DNA of 64,000 nt from Micromonospora costi (GTDB lineage: Bacteria > Actinomycetota > Actinomycetes > Mycobacteriales > Micromonosporaceae): NCBI RefSeq assembly GCF_003626655.1, contig NZ_RBAN01000001.1, positions 2,108,001 through 2,172,000 on the forward strand, in the 5' to 3' direction. The position numbers were made by a program, and so were the translations under genes. This document shows, one piece after another, positions 54,256 to 63,379 of this stretch (the stretch's first letter is position 1; each line of letters opens with the position of its first letter). A model generated the notes under the pieces. That model had not been told where the DNA came from. It saw nothing but the letters and a program-made list of their open reading frames with translations, and did not search any database.

Positions 54256-55242
54256 ATGCGTTCCCGCGTGACCATGGTGCTCGCCGTCGTGGCGGTTCTC
54301 CTCGGTGGCGTCCTGCTGGTCCCCGCCGCGTACGCCCGGCTCTCGGCCGGCGACGACGCGGGGAACGGCGGTGGCGGCGGAGGCAGCAGCGTCGCCGCGC
54401 CCGCACCCACCCCGCCGCCCCCGCCGACCCTCGCCGCGGGCCCGGTCTCGGTGAACTTCACCGGAGAGTTCTTCTCCTGGGCCCTCATGGACCGGAAGAC
54501 CGGGGCGATCTCCGGGTCGAAGAACATGGCGTCGACCAGCTCCACCGAGTCGATGATCAAGGCCTGGATCGTGAGCGACTACCTGCGCCAACTCGGCGAC
54601 AAGGAGCCTCCGGAGTCCATGCTGAAGGCGGCCAGTCTCGCCATCCGGGACAGCAATGACAAGGCGGCCAACCAGGTCTACTCCGCCGCCGGCGGCTCGT
54701 ACCGGATTCCCGCCGGTACGCAGCCCGGGCCGGTGATCAAGCGAGCCATCTCCATCTGCGGCCTCACCGACACCAAGCGCGGCGACGTGAAGCCCTACGA
54801 GGGTTACTGGAGCTTCACCCGGATGTCCCCCCGCGACGCCGTCCGACTCGGCGACTGCATCGCCGACGGCAAGGCGGCCGGGAAGAAGTGGACCAAGTGG
54901 GTGCTGGACGAGATGAGCAAGGTCCGCGGCAGCGTGAAGGACCAGCAGACGACGTCCGGCGGTGGCAAGTGGGGGATCATCGACGGCCTGCCGGCGTCGA
55001 TCAAGGCGCAGGGACCGGTCAGCATCAAGAACGGCTGGACCATGCTCAACTACGACGGTAACTGGCACGTGAACTGCCTCGCCGTCACCGGCAAGTGGAG
55101 CCTCGCCGTGATGATGCGCTACCCGCAGAAGAATGGCCTCTCCTACGGCGCGAAGGTCTGCGCCAGCGTGGCCACCCAGCTCGTGACCCCGCAGCCCGGC
55201 GCCGCCCTCAAGGTGCCGCAGCAGCCGGTCGGGAAGCTCTGA
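54256..55242 (+). CDS. Secreted serine hydrolase (beta-lactamase-like), copy 1
   Basis: A 328-residue exported protein. A hydrophobic N-terminus (TMVLAVVAVLLGGVLLVPAAYA) acts as signal or anchor, followed by a Gly- and Pro-rich linker and a penicilloyl-serine-transferase-type domain. SxxK is Ser99-Met-Ile-Lys102 (TESMIKAW), the second motif is SND at 133-135 (the pair inverted relative to SDN) and the third is KNG in SIKNGW. Motifs one and two are only about 34 residues apart, against about 60 in class A beta-lactamases. Four cysteines (CGLTD, DCIAD, NCLAV, VCASV) recur in copy 2. ATG 54256 has GGAG unusually far upstream. Confidence 0.8.
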   Translation: MRSRVTMVLAVVAVLLGGVLLVPAAYARLSAGDDAGNGGGGGGSSVAAPAPTPPPPPTLAAGPVSVNFTGEFFSWALMDRKTGAISGSKNMASTSSTESMIKAWIVSDYLRQLGDKEPPESMLKAASLAIRDSNDKAANQVYSAAGGSYRIPAGTQPGPVIKRAISICGLTDTKRGDVKPYEGYWSFTRMSPRDAVRLGDCIADGKAAGKKWTKWVLDEMSKVRGSVKDQQTTSGGGKWGIIDGLPASIKAQGPVSIKNGWTMLNYDGNWHVNCLAVTGKWSLAVMMRYPQKNGLSYGAKVCASVATQLVTPQPGAALKVPQQPVGKL

Positions 55243-56180
55243 TGGCTGGTGCCCGTCGTAGCGGCGAGGCCTCGCCCCTGCGGCTGATCGCCATCGCGGT
55301 GATCCTCATCGGACTGGTCCTGGTGTCGCTGCGCCTGCTGCCGGGCTCCCCGTTCCAGTCGGAGGCCGCGGCCCGGTGGGGCGCAGGCGCGGGCCAGGAG
55401 GACAGGTCCACCAACGCCCCCAGCGACCGCAGCAGCCGGCCGTCGGCGCAGCCGAGCCCCAGCCCGTCCCTGGAACCGCTGCCGTTCGCCGCCAAGGACC
55501 TCGACCTGGACATCGAGGGGTGGTACAGCTGGTCCGTCCTGGACCGGCGTACCGGCGCGATCATCGGCTCGGACAACATGGACGAGACCAGCACCACCGC
55601 CTCGATGATCAAGTCCTGGATCGTGGCCGACTACCTCCGCCGGGCCGACGAGAACGGCCAGACGCCGAGCGACGCCAAGCTGGCCGACGCCACCAGGATC
55701 ATCCGGGACAGCGACAACACCCGGGCCGAGCAGTTCTACAACAACGTGGGCCGGTCCGCGTCGATCAAGCGGCTCATCTCGATGTGCGGCCTCACCGACA
55801 GCAAGGTCGCGCCCGACGGCGGCTGGAGCCGCACCGCCCTCTCGCCCCGCGACACGGCGCGGATGGCCAACTGCATCGCCGAGGGCAAGGCCGCCGGCCC
55901 GAAGTGGACCAAGTGGCTCCTCAACGAGATGCGCCTGGTCCGGGGCGCGGGTGACTTCGGCATCCGGAAGGCGTTCCCGGCCGCCGAGCAGAAGCAGATC
56001 GCCATCAAGAACGGGTGGATCGACCGGACCAAGGAGCAGGAGATGCACATCAACTGCCTGGCGATCGGGGACACCTGGACGATGGGCGTGATGGTGCGCT
56101 ACCCGATCGACATGGGCTACGAGTACGGCATGAAGAACTGCCAGAAGATCACCGAGGCGCTGCTCCGCCCCGGCGTCTGA
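55242..56180 (+). CDS. Secreted serine hydrolase (beta-lactamase-like), copy 2
   Basis: A 312-residue paralogue of the previous gene, coupled to it by TGATG. One N-terminal membrane segment (RLIAIAVILIGLVLVSLRLL) leads to a Ser/Pro linker (about residues 55-80) and the hydrolase domain. Active-site motifs are Ser121-Met-Ile-Lys124, SDN at 157-159 and KNG in AIKNGW. The four cysteines match copy 1 (CGLTD, NCIAE, NCLAI, NCQKI). The two probably arose by local duplication and may act on peptidoglycan or a beta-lactam-like compound; neither has the full class A spacing, so a simple beta-lactamase call would be unsafe. Confidence 0.82.
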   Translation: MAGARRSGEASPLRLIAIAVILIGLVLVSLRLLPGSPFQSEAAARWGAGAGQEDRSTNAPSDRSSRPSAQPSPSPSLEPLPFAAKDLDLDIEGWYSWSVLDRRTGAIIGSDNMDETSTTASMIKSWIVADYLRRADENGQTPSDAKLADATRIIRDSDNTRAEQFYNNVGRSASIKRLISMCGLTDSKVAPDGGWSRTALSPRDTARMANCIAEGKAAGPKWTKWLLNEMRLVRGAGDFGIRKAFPAAEQKQIAIKNGWIDRTKEQEMHINCLAIGDTWTMGVMVRYPIDMGYEYGMKNCQKITEALLRPGV

Positions 56181-56193
56181 TCGACTCCGCTCC

Positions 56194-56223
56194 CGTCCGG
56201 CCGGCTCGCGGTCGGGCCGGACG
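56194..56223. terminator. Hairpin between convergent serine hydrolase and mqnA genes
   Basis: CGTCCGGCC (56194-56202) and GGCCGGACG (56215-56223) pair perfectly around a 12-base loop, between the two stop codons, so it can terminate in both directions. Confidence 0.65.
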
Positions 56224-56234
56224 CGGCGGCGGGC

Positions 56235-57119
<885 letters not shown>

Positions 57120-58439
57120 TCAGCGGCCCGGCGCGGGAGTGGCCAAGCCCGCACCCGGCGTCCGTGCCGCCCCGGCGCGCTCCTCCGGGTCGGGCGGCTC
57201 CGCGCCGCTCCCGGCCGCGGTGAGGCCGCCGCGCTCCGCGCGCGCCGCCCGGGCGACGGGTACGGCCAGCACGGCGACCGCGACCACGCCGGCGATCCCG
57301 GCGGCGGCCACCAGTGGCCGGGGGGCGAACAGTTCGAGCAGGAACCCGCCAGCCAGGTAGCCCACCATCGACGCGCCCTGCACCGCGCCCACGAACACCG
57401 CGAACGCGCGACCGCGGGACGCCTCGGGCACCCGGCGGGCCATCAGCACGTTGCCGAAGACGTTCTCGCCTCCGTTGCAGATGCCCCCGGCGAGCCAGAT
57501 CGGCACCACCAACGCCGCCGACGGCACGGCCGCCGACGCCAGGACCGCCACGCAGCATCCACCGAGCAGGGCGAGACTGGCGCCGGCCATCGCGCCGTCG
57601 CGGCGCAGCCGCCCGGCCAGGCGCGCGAAAAGCCACGCCCCGGCCAGGACGCCGAGCGTCCAGGCGCCGGTGACCAGCCCGTACATCGTCGTGGTGCTGT
57701 GCAGCGTCTCGCGGATGAAGAAGACCTCCACGACGTTGATGGCACCGACCGCGCCGACCACCCCGGCCACCCCGACGACCGTGGCGAGCAGCAGCGGATC
57801 CCGGCGCAGCCGCCAGCCGGTCGAGGCGGGACCGCCGCCGGAGGGGCTGGCCGCCACCCGCCGGCCGCCGCCCCGCCGGGTACGGATCAGGAGCCCGGCC
57901 CCCACGAGGGCGAGGTAGCTGGCCGCGTCGATCAGCAACGGGAGGCGCACCCCGAACCCGCCGACCAGCACGCCGGCGAGGGCCGGGCCGGCGAGCGCGC
58001 CGAGCGTGCCGGCCGACTGTTGCAGGGCGCTGGCGCGGGGCAGGTCCTCCGGCCGGACCATGGCGGGGACCAGGGCGGCGAGCACGGGTTGGGTCACGGC
58101 CAGGCCGGTGGCCAGGAGACCGACGAGGACGATCACCAGCGCCGGCTGCCCGGTGTGTGCGAGCGCCAGGCAGATGCCGGCCTGCGCGAGACCGACAACC
58201 ACCAGCAGGGTGCGGCTGTCCACCCGGTCGGCGAGCCGCCCGGTGAGCGGGACCAGCACCACCAGCGGCAGGGTCGCGGCCATCAGCAGGCCGGAGACCG
58301 CCAGGCCGCCGGCGCCCGCGCTCTGGAGCGCGAGGGTCAGCGCGCTCGCGGCGAGGAAGTCGCCGCAGCTGGAGACGCCTCGCGCCATCGTGACGAGCCA
58401 GACGTCCGACCAGCGCGACCGAGCAGTTGTGAAGGACAT
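57120..58439 (-). CDS. MFS exporter, start codon inside a large dyad
   Basis: A 439-residue major facilitator with about twelve hydrophobic helices and the motif A loop GRLADRVDSRTLL. ATG 58439 gives MSFTTARSRWSDVWLVTMARG, a typical MFS_3-type N-terminus; a GTG at 58460 is an in-frame alternative. The start codon lies in the loop of a 13-bp perfect inverted repeat whose left arm also carries the AAGGA that would serve as Shine-Dalgarno. The C-terminus ends in a Pro/Gly-rich tail. The ArsR-type regulator gene ends 40 bases upstream on the same strand and probably controls it. Confidence 0.88.
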   Translation of the reverse strand: MSFTTARSRWSDVWLVTMARGVSSCGDFLAASALTLALQSAGAGGLAVSGLLMAATLPLVVLVPLTGRLADRVDSRTLLVVVGLAQAGICLALAHTGQPALVIVLVGLLATGLAVTQPVLAALVPAMVRPEDLPRASALQQSAGTLGALAGPALAGVLVGGFGVRLPLLIDAASYLALVGAGLLIRTRRGGGRRVAASPSGGGPASTGWRLRRDPLLLATVVGVAGVVGAVGAINVVEVFFIRETLHSTTTMYGLVTGAWTLGVLAGAWLFARLAGRLRRDGAMAGASLALLGGCCVAVLASAAVPSAALVVPIWLAGGICNGGENVFGNVLMARRVPEASRGRAFAVFVGAVQGASMVGYLAGGFLLELFAPRPLVAAAGIAGVVAVAVLAVPVARAARAERGGLTAAGSGAEPPDPEERAGAARTPGAGLATPAPGR

Positions 58440-58465
58440 ACTTCGAAAGTAATCCTTCACAACTG
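58424..58465. promoter_or_regulatory. Nested dyad over the MFS start codon (operator or RNA switch)
   Basis: CAGTTGTGAAGGA (58424-58436) and TCCTTCACAACTG (58453-58465) are perfect inverted repeats. Inside them lies a second palindrome TACTT-CGA-AAGTA (58439-58451). In the transcript the outer stem would pair the AAGGA ribosome binding site with codons 2-4 of the MFS gene and place the AUG in the loop. Confidence 0.75.
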
Positions 58466-58479
58466 CCGGAGGCAACCCC

Positions 58480-59061
58480 CTACTCCAAGGGCAGCGCCTT
58501 GTAGTGGACGGAGACCGTCCGCGCGCCCGCCGGCGGGTCGGTGCGCGTCCGCTTCCGGTAGGGCTCCAGCAGCCGGTCCACCGCGTCGTTCAGCTCGGCG
58601 AGCTCCTCCGCGGTGATCAGCAGTTGGCTGTCGAAGAGCCGCGCCGCGTCGTACCACTCGGGCGGCTCCGCCGACGCGCGTCGCAACCAGGCCCGGCTGC
58701 GGTCCAGCTCCCGGGCCAGCCACGCCTCGACGAGGGCGGTCTGCGCCGCCACCGCGTCCGGCTCGGCGTCGCGCCCGGCGTCCACCGACCAACTGGAGCT
58801 GACCGCGCGCCAGATGCGCTCGCGCGCGTCGCCCCGGCTCGGCGCCGGCTCGACGAGGCCGGCCTTGGCCAGCTCGCGCAGGTGGTAGCTCGTGGCGCTC
58901 GGCGACTGGCCGACGATCTCGGCGCATTCGGTGGCCGTCGCGCCCTCCGGGAGCGAGCTGAGGTGTTCCATGATCGTGAGTCGGGCCGGATGAGCCAGCG
59001 CCCGCATCACCTGCGGGTCGCTGATCCTCACCCCACGCCGCTCGGCACGCGGCTCGGTCAT
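58480..59061 (-). CDS. ArsR-type winged-helix transcriptional regulator
   Basis: A 193-residue regulator. The N-terminal winged helix reads MRALAHPARLTIMEHLS, GATATECAEIVGQSPSATSYHLREL and ERIWRAV, the ArsR/HTH_20 pattern. The C-terminal half (about residues 95-193) is a long helical region with WLARELDRSRAWLRR that is not a metal site: no CxC or His cluster is present, so it likely senses a small organic ligand. ATG 59061 follows GGAGG closely. It precedes the MFS exporter on the same strand. Confidence 0.9.
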   Translation of the reverse strand: MTEPRAERRGVRISDPQVMRALAHPARLTIMEHLSSLPEGATATECAEIVGQSPSATSYHLRELAKAGLVEPAPSRGDARERIWRAVSSSWSVDAGRDAEPDAVAAQTALVEAWLARELDRSRAWLRRASAEPPEWYDAARLFDSQLLITAEELAELNDAVDRLLEPYRKRTRTDPPAGARTVSVHYKALPLE

Positions 59062-59163
59062 ACCTCCATGATCCCGGCCCACCACCGGCCCTGTCACCGA
59101 CCCCGACGCCACGTCCCCGCAGGCAAGATCGACACAGGATCGAGGAAGGTGCAGTGACGCGCA

Positions 59164-59197
59164 CGCCCCCGGTGGGGGCGCGCACGGAAATTCCGTG
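59164..59197. promoter_or_regulatory. Two adjacent palindromes in the ArsR/HelD intergenic region
   Basis: CGCCCCC-GGT-GGGGGCG (59164-59180) is followed by CACGGAA-A-TTCCGTG (59183-59197). They lie in the 285-base divergent region that must hold both promoters. The second has the look of an operator; the first could form a hairpin in the helD leader. No other feature is evident there. Confidence 0.5.
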
Positions 59198-59346
59198 GCC
59201 CGGCGCGCGGCGGGCGGCGTAGGGTGGACGACCGCGCGCGTCGCCGCGCGCCATCCTGCCTACGGGCACAGCCGACACCGCGTCGACGGAGCGCCGGGCG
59301 GCCCAGGTCAACCGATCACACGAAACGCACCGGAAGGTCGCCTCGG

Positions 59347-61428
59347 ATGACCCTTGCTGCCCAGACCTCGCACGATCCCGCCGAGCCGGACGCGCTCGAC
59401 GAGGAACTCGCCGCCGAACGTACCCACCTCGAATCGTCCCGGGCCGCCCTGCGCGTGATGCGCGAACGCGCCCAGGCCCTCTTCGCCACGGGCGACAAGG
59501 TCGCCGGTGACGCCTACACCGCCGAGCAACTGGGTCGCCACATGGCACGGCGGGTCAAGGAACTGGCCGACGACCCCACCACGCCCCTGTTCTTCGGCCG
59601 GCTGGACTTCGGTGACGCCGATCCGGACCATGCGGGCCGCCGGTACCACGTCGGGCGGCGGCACGTCACCGACGAGGCGGGCGAGCCGATGGTGCTGGAC
59701 TGGCGGGCGCCGGTCTCCCGGTCGTTCTACCGGGCCAGCGCCCGCGATCCGCAGGGCGTGGCGGTGCGCCGCCGCTTCGGTTTCAGCGCTGGGGTGCTGA
59801 CCAGCTTCGAGGACGAGCGCCTCGACCGGGGCGAGGAGCTGGGTACGGCCAGCCGCATCCTGACCGCCGAGATCGAGCGCCCCCGCGTCGGGCCGATGCG
59901 GGACATCGTGGCGACGATCCAGCCGGAGCAGGACGAACTGGTCCGGGCCGACCTCGCGGACTCGATCTGCGTCCAGGGGGCGCCGGGCACCGGTAAGACG
60001 GCCGTCGGGCTGCACCGCGCCGCGTACCTGCTCTACGTGCACCGGGAACGGCTGCGCCGCGCCGGCGTGCTCATCGTCGGCCCGAACCGCGCCTTCCTGT
60101 CGTACATCGCCGCGGTGCTGCCCGCGCTCGGCGAGGTGGAGGTCGACCAGTCCACGGTGGAGGACCTGGTCGCGGGGGTGCCGGTGCGGGCGGTCGAGGA
60201 TCCGGGCACGGCCGCGCTGAAGCACGACGTACGGATGGCGGAGGTGCTGCGCCGCGCGGTCGAGGTCCACATCGGTGAGCCCACCGAGCCGATCATGGTG
60301 TCGGACGGCTCGTTCCGCTGGCGCATCGGCCTGGACCCGCTGCACCGGGTCGTCGAGGAGACCCGGCGCGAGGGACTGCCGTACGGCACGGGCCGGGAGC
60401 GGGTCCGGGCCCGGGTGGTGAGCCTGTTGCAACGGCAGGCCGAGGCGCGCCGCGCCGAGTCGCCGGGCGACGCCTGGCTGCGGCGGATGGCGAAGTCCCG
60501 GCCGGTGACCGCCTTCCTCGACGCGGTCTGGCCGGCGCTCACCCCCGAGGGGCTGGTGCACACCCTGCTGAGCGACCCGGCCGTGCTCGCCACGGCGGCC
60601 GACGGCCTGCTGAGCCCCGAGGAGCAGGCGCTGCTCCAGGGCCGGTCGACCGGGGGCGCTACCGGCACGAAGCTCGGCCGCACCCCGAAGGCGACCCGGT
60701 GGACGGCGGCCGACGCGGTGCTCATCGACGAGGCGTCGGGCCTGCTCGAGCGGCCCGCAGGGTACGGCCACGTCGTGGTGGACGAGGCCCAGGACCTGTC
60801 CCCCATGCAGTGCCGGGCCATCGCGCGCCGCAGCGAGCACGGGTCCATCACCCTCCTCGGCGACCTCGCCCAGGGCACCGCGCCGTGGGCGGCCACCGAC
60901 TGGCGGGAGACCCTCGCACACCTGGGCAAGCCGGACGCCGCGGTGGTCCCGCTGACCGTCGGGTTCCGGGTGCCGGCCGCGGTGGTGGCGTTCGCGAACC
61001 GGCTGCTGCCGGCGCTCGCCGTGGACGTACCCCCGGCCGAGTCGCTGCGCCGCGACGGTGGCCTGGACGTGCGTACCGTGACCGACCTGACCACCGCGAC
61101 GGTGGCCGAGGTGCGGGCGGCGCTCGCGCACGACGGCTCGGTCGGTGTGATCGCCGCGGACGACGCCGTGGACGGCCTGCGGGCGGCGCTCGCCGCGGCC
61201 GGCGTGCCGACCGCGACCGCCGACGACGTGGGCGCCGCGGAGCGGGTCACGGTGGTCCCCGCGACGCTGGTCAAGGGCCTGGAGTACGACCACGTGGTGG
61301 TGGTCGAGCCGGCGGCGATCGTGGCCGCCGAGCCCCGGGGCCTGCACCGGCTGTACGTGGTGCTCACCCGCGCGGTGTCCCGCCTCGCGGTGCTGCACAC
61401 CGCTCCGCTGCCCGCACCGCTCGGCTGA
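59347..61428 (+). CDS. helD: HelD-type UvrD/Rep-like ATPase (RNA polymerase recycling factor family)
   Basis: A 693-residue superfamily 1 ATPase of the HelD group, which releases stalled RNA polymerase from DNA. An N-terminal helical hairpin (about residues 15-50: EELAAERTHLESSRAALRVM) matches the arm that enters the polymerase secondary channel. Walker A is GAPGTGKT (211-218), Walker B is VVVDEAQDLS, and the C-terminal motif VVLTRAVSRLAVLH closes the fold. ATG 59347 is ten bases after GGAAGG. HelD proteins in some actinobacteria protect polymerase from rifamycins; I see no rifampicin-associated element upstream. Confidence 0.9.
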   Translation: MTLAAQTSHDPAEPDALDEELAAERTHLESSRAALRVMRERAQALFATGDKVAGDAYTAEQLGRHMARRVKELADDPTTPLFFGRLDFGDADPDHAGRRYHVGRRHVTDEAGEPMVLDWRAPVSRSFYRASARDPQGVAVRRRFGFSAGVLTSFEDERLDRGEELGTASRILTAEIERPRVGPMRDIVATIQPEQDELVRADLADSICVQGAPGTGKTAVGLHRAAYLLYVHRERLRRAGVLIVGPNRAFLSYIAAVLPALGEVEVDQSTVEDLVAGVPVRAVEDPGTAALKHDVRMAEVLRRAVEVHIGEPTEPIMVSDGSFRWRIGLDPLHRVVEETRREGLPYGTGRERVRARVVSLLQRQAEARRAESPGDAWLRRMAKSRPVTAFLDAVWPALTPEGLVHTLLSDPAVLATAADGLLSPEEQALLQGRSTGGATGTKLGRTPKATRWTAADAVLIDEASGLLERPAGYGHVVVDEAQDLSPMQCRAIARRSEHGSITLLGDLAQGTAPWAATDWRETLAHLGKPDAAVVPLTVGFRVPAAVVAFANRLLPALAVDVPPAESLRRDGGLDVRTVTDLTTATVAEVRAALAHDGSVGVIAADDAVDGLRAALAAAGVPTATADDVGAAERVTVVPATLVKGLEYDHVVVVEPAAIVAAEPRGLHRLYVVLTRAVSRLAVLHTAPLPAPLG

Positions 61429-61531
61429 GCGGGGGCCGCGAGGGCTGGCTCCGGGGTCCTACCGTGATGCCGGCACAGCCGTTGCCGGCTGGCGTCCGTC
61501 GAGACCGCCGGAGCCACCCGAAGGAGCAGCC

Positions 61532-62533
61532 ATGATCCTCGCCCGGGCCGTGCAGGCCAGCCGCCGGTACGGCGACGTCCTCGCCCTCGACCGGGTCGAC
61601 GTCGAGGTACGGGCCGGCGAGCTGGTCGGCCTGCTCGGGCCCAACGGCGCCGGCAAGAGCACCCTCATGAACCTGTTCGTGGGGTTGCGCCGGCCCACCT
61701 CCGGCCGGGTCGAGCTGTTCGACGGTGACCCGCGCGACCCGGCGTCCCGGCGGCAGATCGGCGTGACCCCGCAGGAGACCGGTCTGCCGGGCACGCTGCG
61801 GGTCGGCGAGGTGGTGGACTTCGTCTCCGCCCACTACCCGGCCCCGATCCCCCGTGACGAACTGCTCGACCGGTTCGGCCTGGCCGACCAGGCCCGGCGG
61901 CAGACCGGCGGTCTCTCCGGCGGCCAGCGGCGTCGGCTCGCGGTGGCGCTGGCGTTCGTGGGCCGTCCCCGGCTCGTGCTGCTCGACGAGCCGACGACCG
62001 GCCTGGACGTGGAGGCGCGCCACACGCTCTGGGAGGCCATCCGCGCGTTCCACGCCGACGGGGGCACCGTGCTGCTCAGCAGCCACTACCTCGAGGAGGT
62101 GGAGGCGCTGGCCAACCGGGTGGTGGTGATCGGCCACGGTCGGGTGCTCGCCGACGACACCGTGGACGCGATCCGGGCCGTGGTCGGCGTCCGCCGGGTC
62201 AGCCTCGTGGCCGACGACCTGCCCGCGCTGCCCGGCGTGGTGCGGGCCGAACGGGTCGACGGTCGTACGCACCTGCTCACGACCGACGCCGACCAGCTCG
62301 TCCGGGACCTGGTCACCGCCGGGGTGTCCTTCTCCGGGCTGGAGGTGCGCCCCACGTCGCTGGAGGAGGCGTTCCTCGCCATCACCGCCGAACAGCAGGA
62401 GCCGAGCGGCACGGCCGGCGGCGACGGCACGCGGACGGGTAGGCCCGGCGGTTCGCCCGTCGCTCCTCGGCCGGCCGGCGCCGACGGCACACCGACCACC
62501 GCCGCCACGGGCGGCCGACCGACCACCGCCTGA
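61532..62533 (+). CDS. ABC transporter ATP-binding protein
   Basis: A 333-residue ATPase subunit of an ABC-2-type exporter. Walker A is GPNGAGKST (36-44), the signature is GGLSGGQRRRLAV, Walker B is LVLLDEPTTGLD and the switch histidine is in LLSSHYLEE. The C-terminal 45 residues are Pro/Gly/Thr-rich and disordered. ATG 61532 follows AAGGAG. The permease gene begins 13 bases after the stop, so they form an operon. The drug- and antibiotic-export subfamily is likely, but the substrate is unknown. Confidence 0.94.
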   Translation: MILARAVQASRRYGDVLALDRVDVEVRAGELVGLLGPNGAGKSTLMNLFVGLRRPTSGRVELFDGDPRDPASRRQIGVTPQETGLPGTLRVGEVVDFVSAHYPAPIPRDELLDRFGLADQARRQTGGLSGGQRRRLAVALAFVGRPRLVLLDEPTTGLDVEARHTLWEAIRAFHADGGTVLLSSHYLEEVEALANRVVVIGHGRVLADDTVDAIRAVVGVRRVSLVADDLPALPGVVRAERVDGRTHLLTTDADQLVRDLVTAGVSFSGLEVRPTSLEEAFLAITAEQQEPSGTAGGDGTRTGRPGGSPVAPRPAGADGTPTTAATGGRPTTA

Positions 62534-62546
62534 GGAGGCGACAGCC

Positions 62547-63284
62547 GTGCAGCTCGCCCTGGTACACACGCGCTACCAGCTGCTGGAGATCATCCGCATT
62601 CCGGTCGCCGTCGTCGGCAGCGCGTTCTTCCCGGCCGCCGCGATGCTCTTCTTCGTGGTCCCGTTCGCGGGGAAGGACCCCGTGGGCGCCACCTACGCCA
62701 CGGCCGCGATGGTGACGTTCTCGGTGATGAGCAGCAACATCTTCCAGTACGGCATCGGGGTCGCCGAGGACCGTGACCAGCCCTGGAACCCGTACACCCG
62801 GACCCTGCCGGCCGGGCCGGCGCCCCGGTTCGCCGGCCGCGTGCTCGCGGGCCTGGTGCTCACCTACCTGTCGCTGATCCCCGTGGTGGTCATCGGCGCG
62901 ACGCTGACCGCGGCGGAAATCAGCCTCGCCGCGTTCCTCCTGGCCGCGGCCACCGTCGCCGTGGTGGCCGTGCCGTTCACGCTGATGGGGCTCGCCATCG
63001 GATACTCGCTGCCCAGCAAGGCGGCGATCGTGGTGGCCCAGGTCGTCTTCTTCCCGCTCGCCTTCGGCGGCGGGCTGCTCTCCGCACCGGACGAGGCGCC
63101 CGGGTTCATCGAGGTGATCGCGCCCTACCTGCCGACCCGGGGCGCCGTCGAGCTGATGTGGGCGGCCGTCGGCGACTATCCGGTGCGGCCGCTGTCGCTC
63201 GTGATGCTCGTGGTCTGGGTCGTGGTGCTGGCGGCGCTGGCCGGGTGGGCGTACCGGCGTGACGAGGGTCGCCGGTTCAGCTGA
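62547..63284 (+). CDS. ABC-2 type transporter permease
   Basis: A 245-residue integral membrane protein with six hydrophobic segments, the partner of the preceding ATPase. The start GTG 62547 follows GGAGG by nine bases. The segment ISLAAFLLAAATVAVVAVPF and the later IAPYLPTRGAVELMWA, before the last helix, are typical of ABC-2 permeases. It ends the two-gene operon. Confidence 0.92.
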   Translation: MQLALVHTRYQLLEIIRIPVAVVGSAFFPAAAMLFFVVPFAGKDPVGATYATAAMVTFSVMSSNIFQYGIGVAEDRDQPWNPYTRTLPAGPAPRFAGRVLAGLVLTYLSLIPVVVIGATLTAAEISLAAFLLAAATVAVVAVPFTLMGLAIGYSLPSKAAIVVAQVVFFPLAFGGGLLSAPDEAPGFIEVIAPYLPTRGAVELMWAAVGDYPVRPLSLVMLVVWVVVLAALAGWAYRRDEGRRFS

Positions 63285-63379
63285 CGATTCGTCCGTTTCC
63301 GCCCCGTACGTCGGCGGGACGGTGCCAGGATTCCCGGCAGGGGGCCGATCGAGGCCACCCGGAGCCGAGAGGGGTCGCC

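Noticed and set aside
59062-59346. Rifampicin-associated element upstream of helD
   Set aside because: I looked for a GGGGCTT...AAGCCCC-type 19-bp motif and found only the two palindromes described above.
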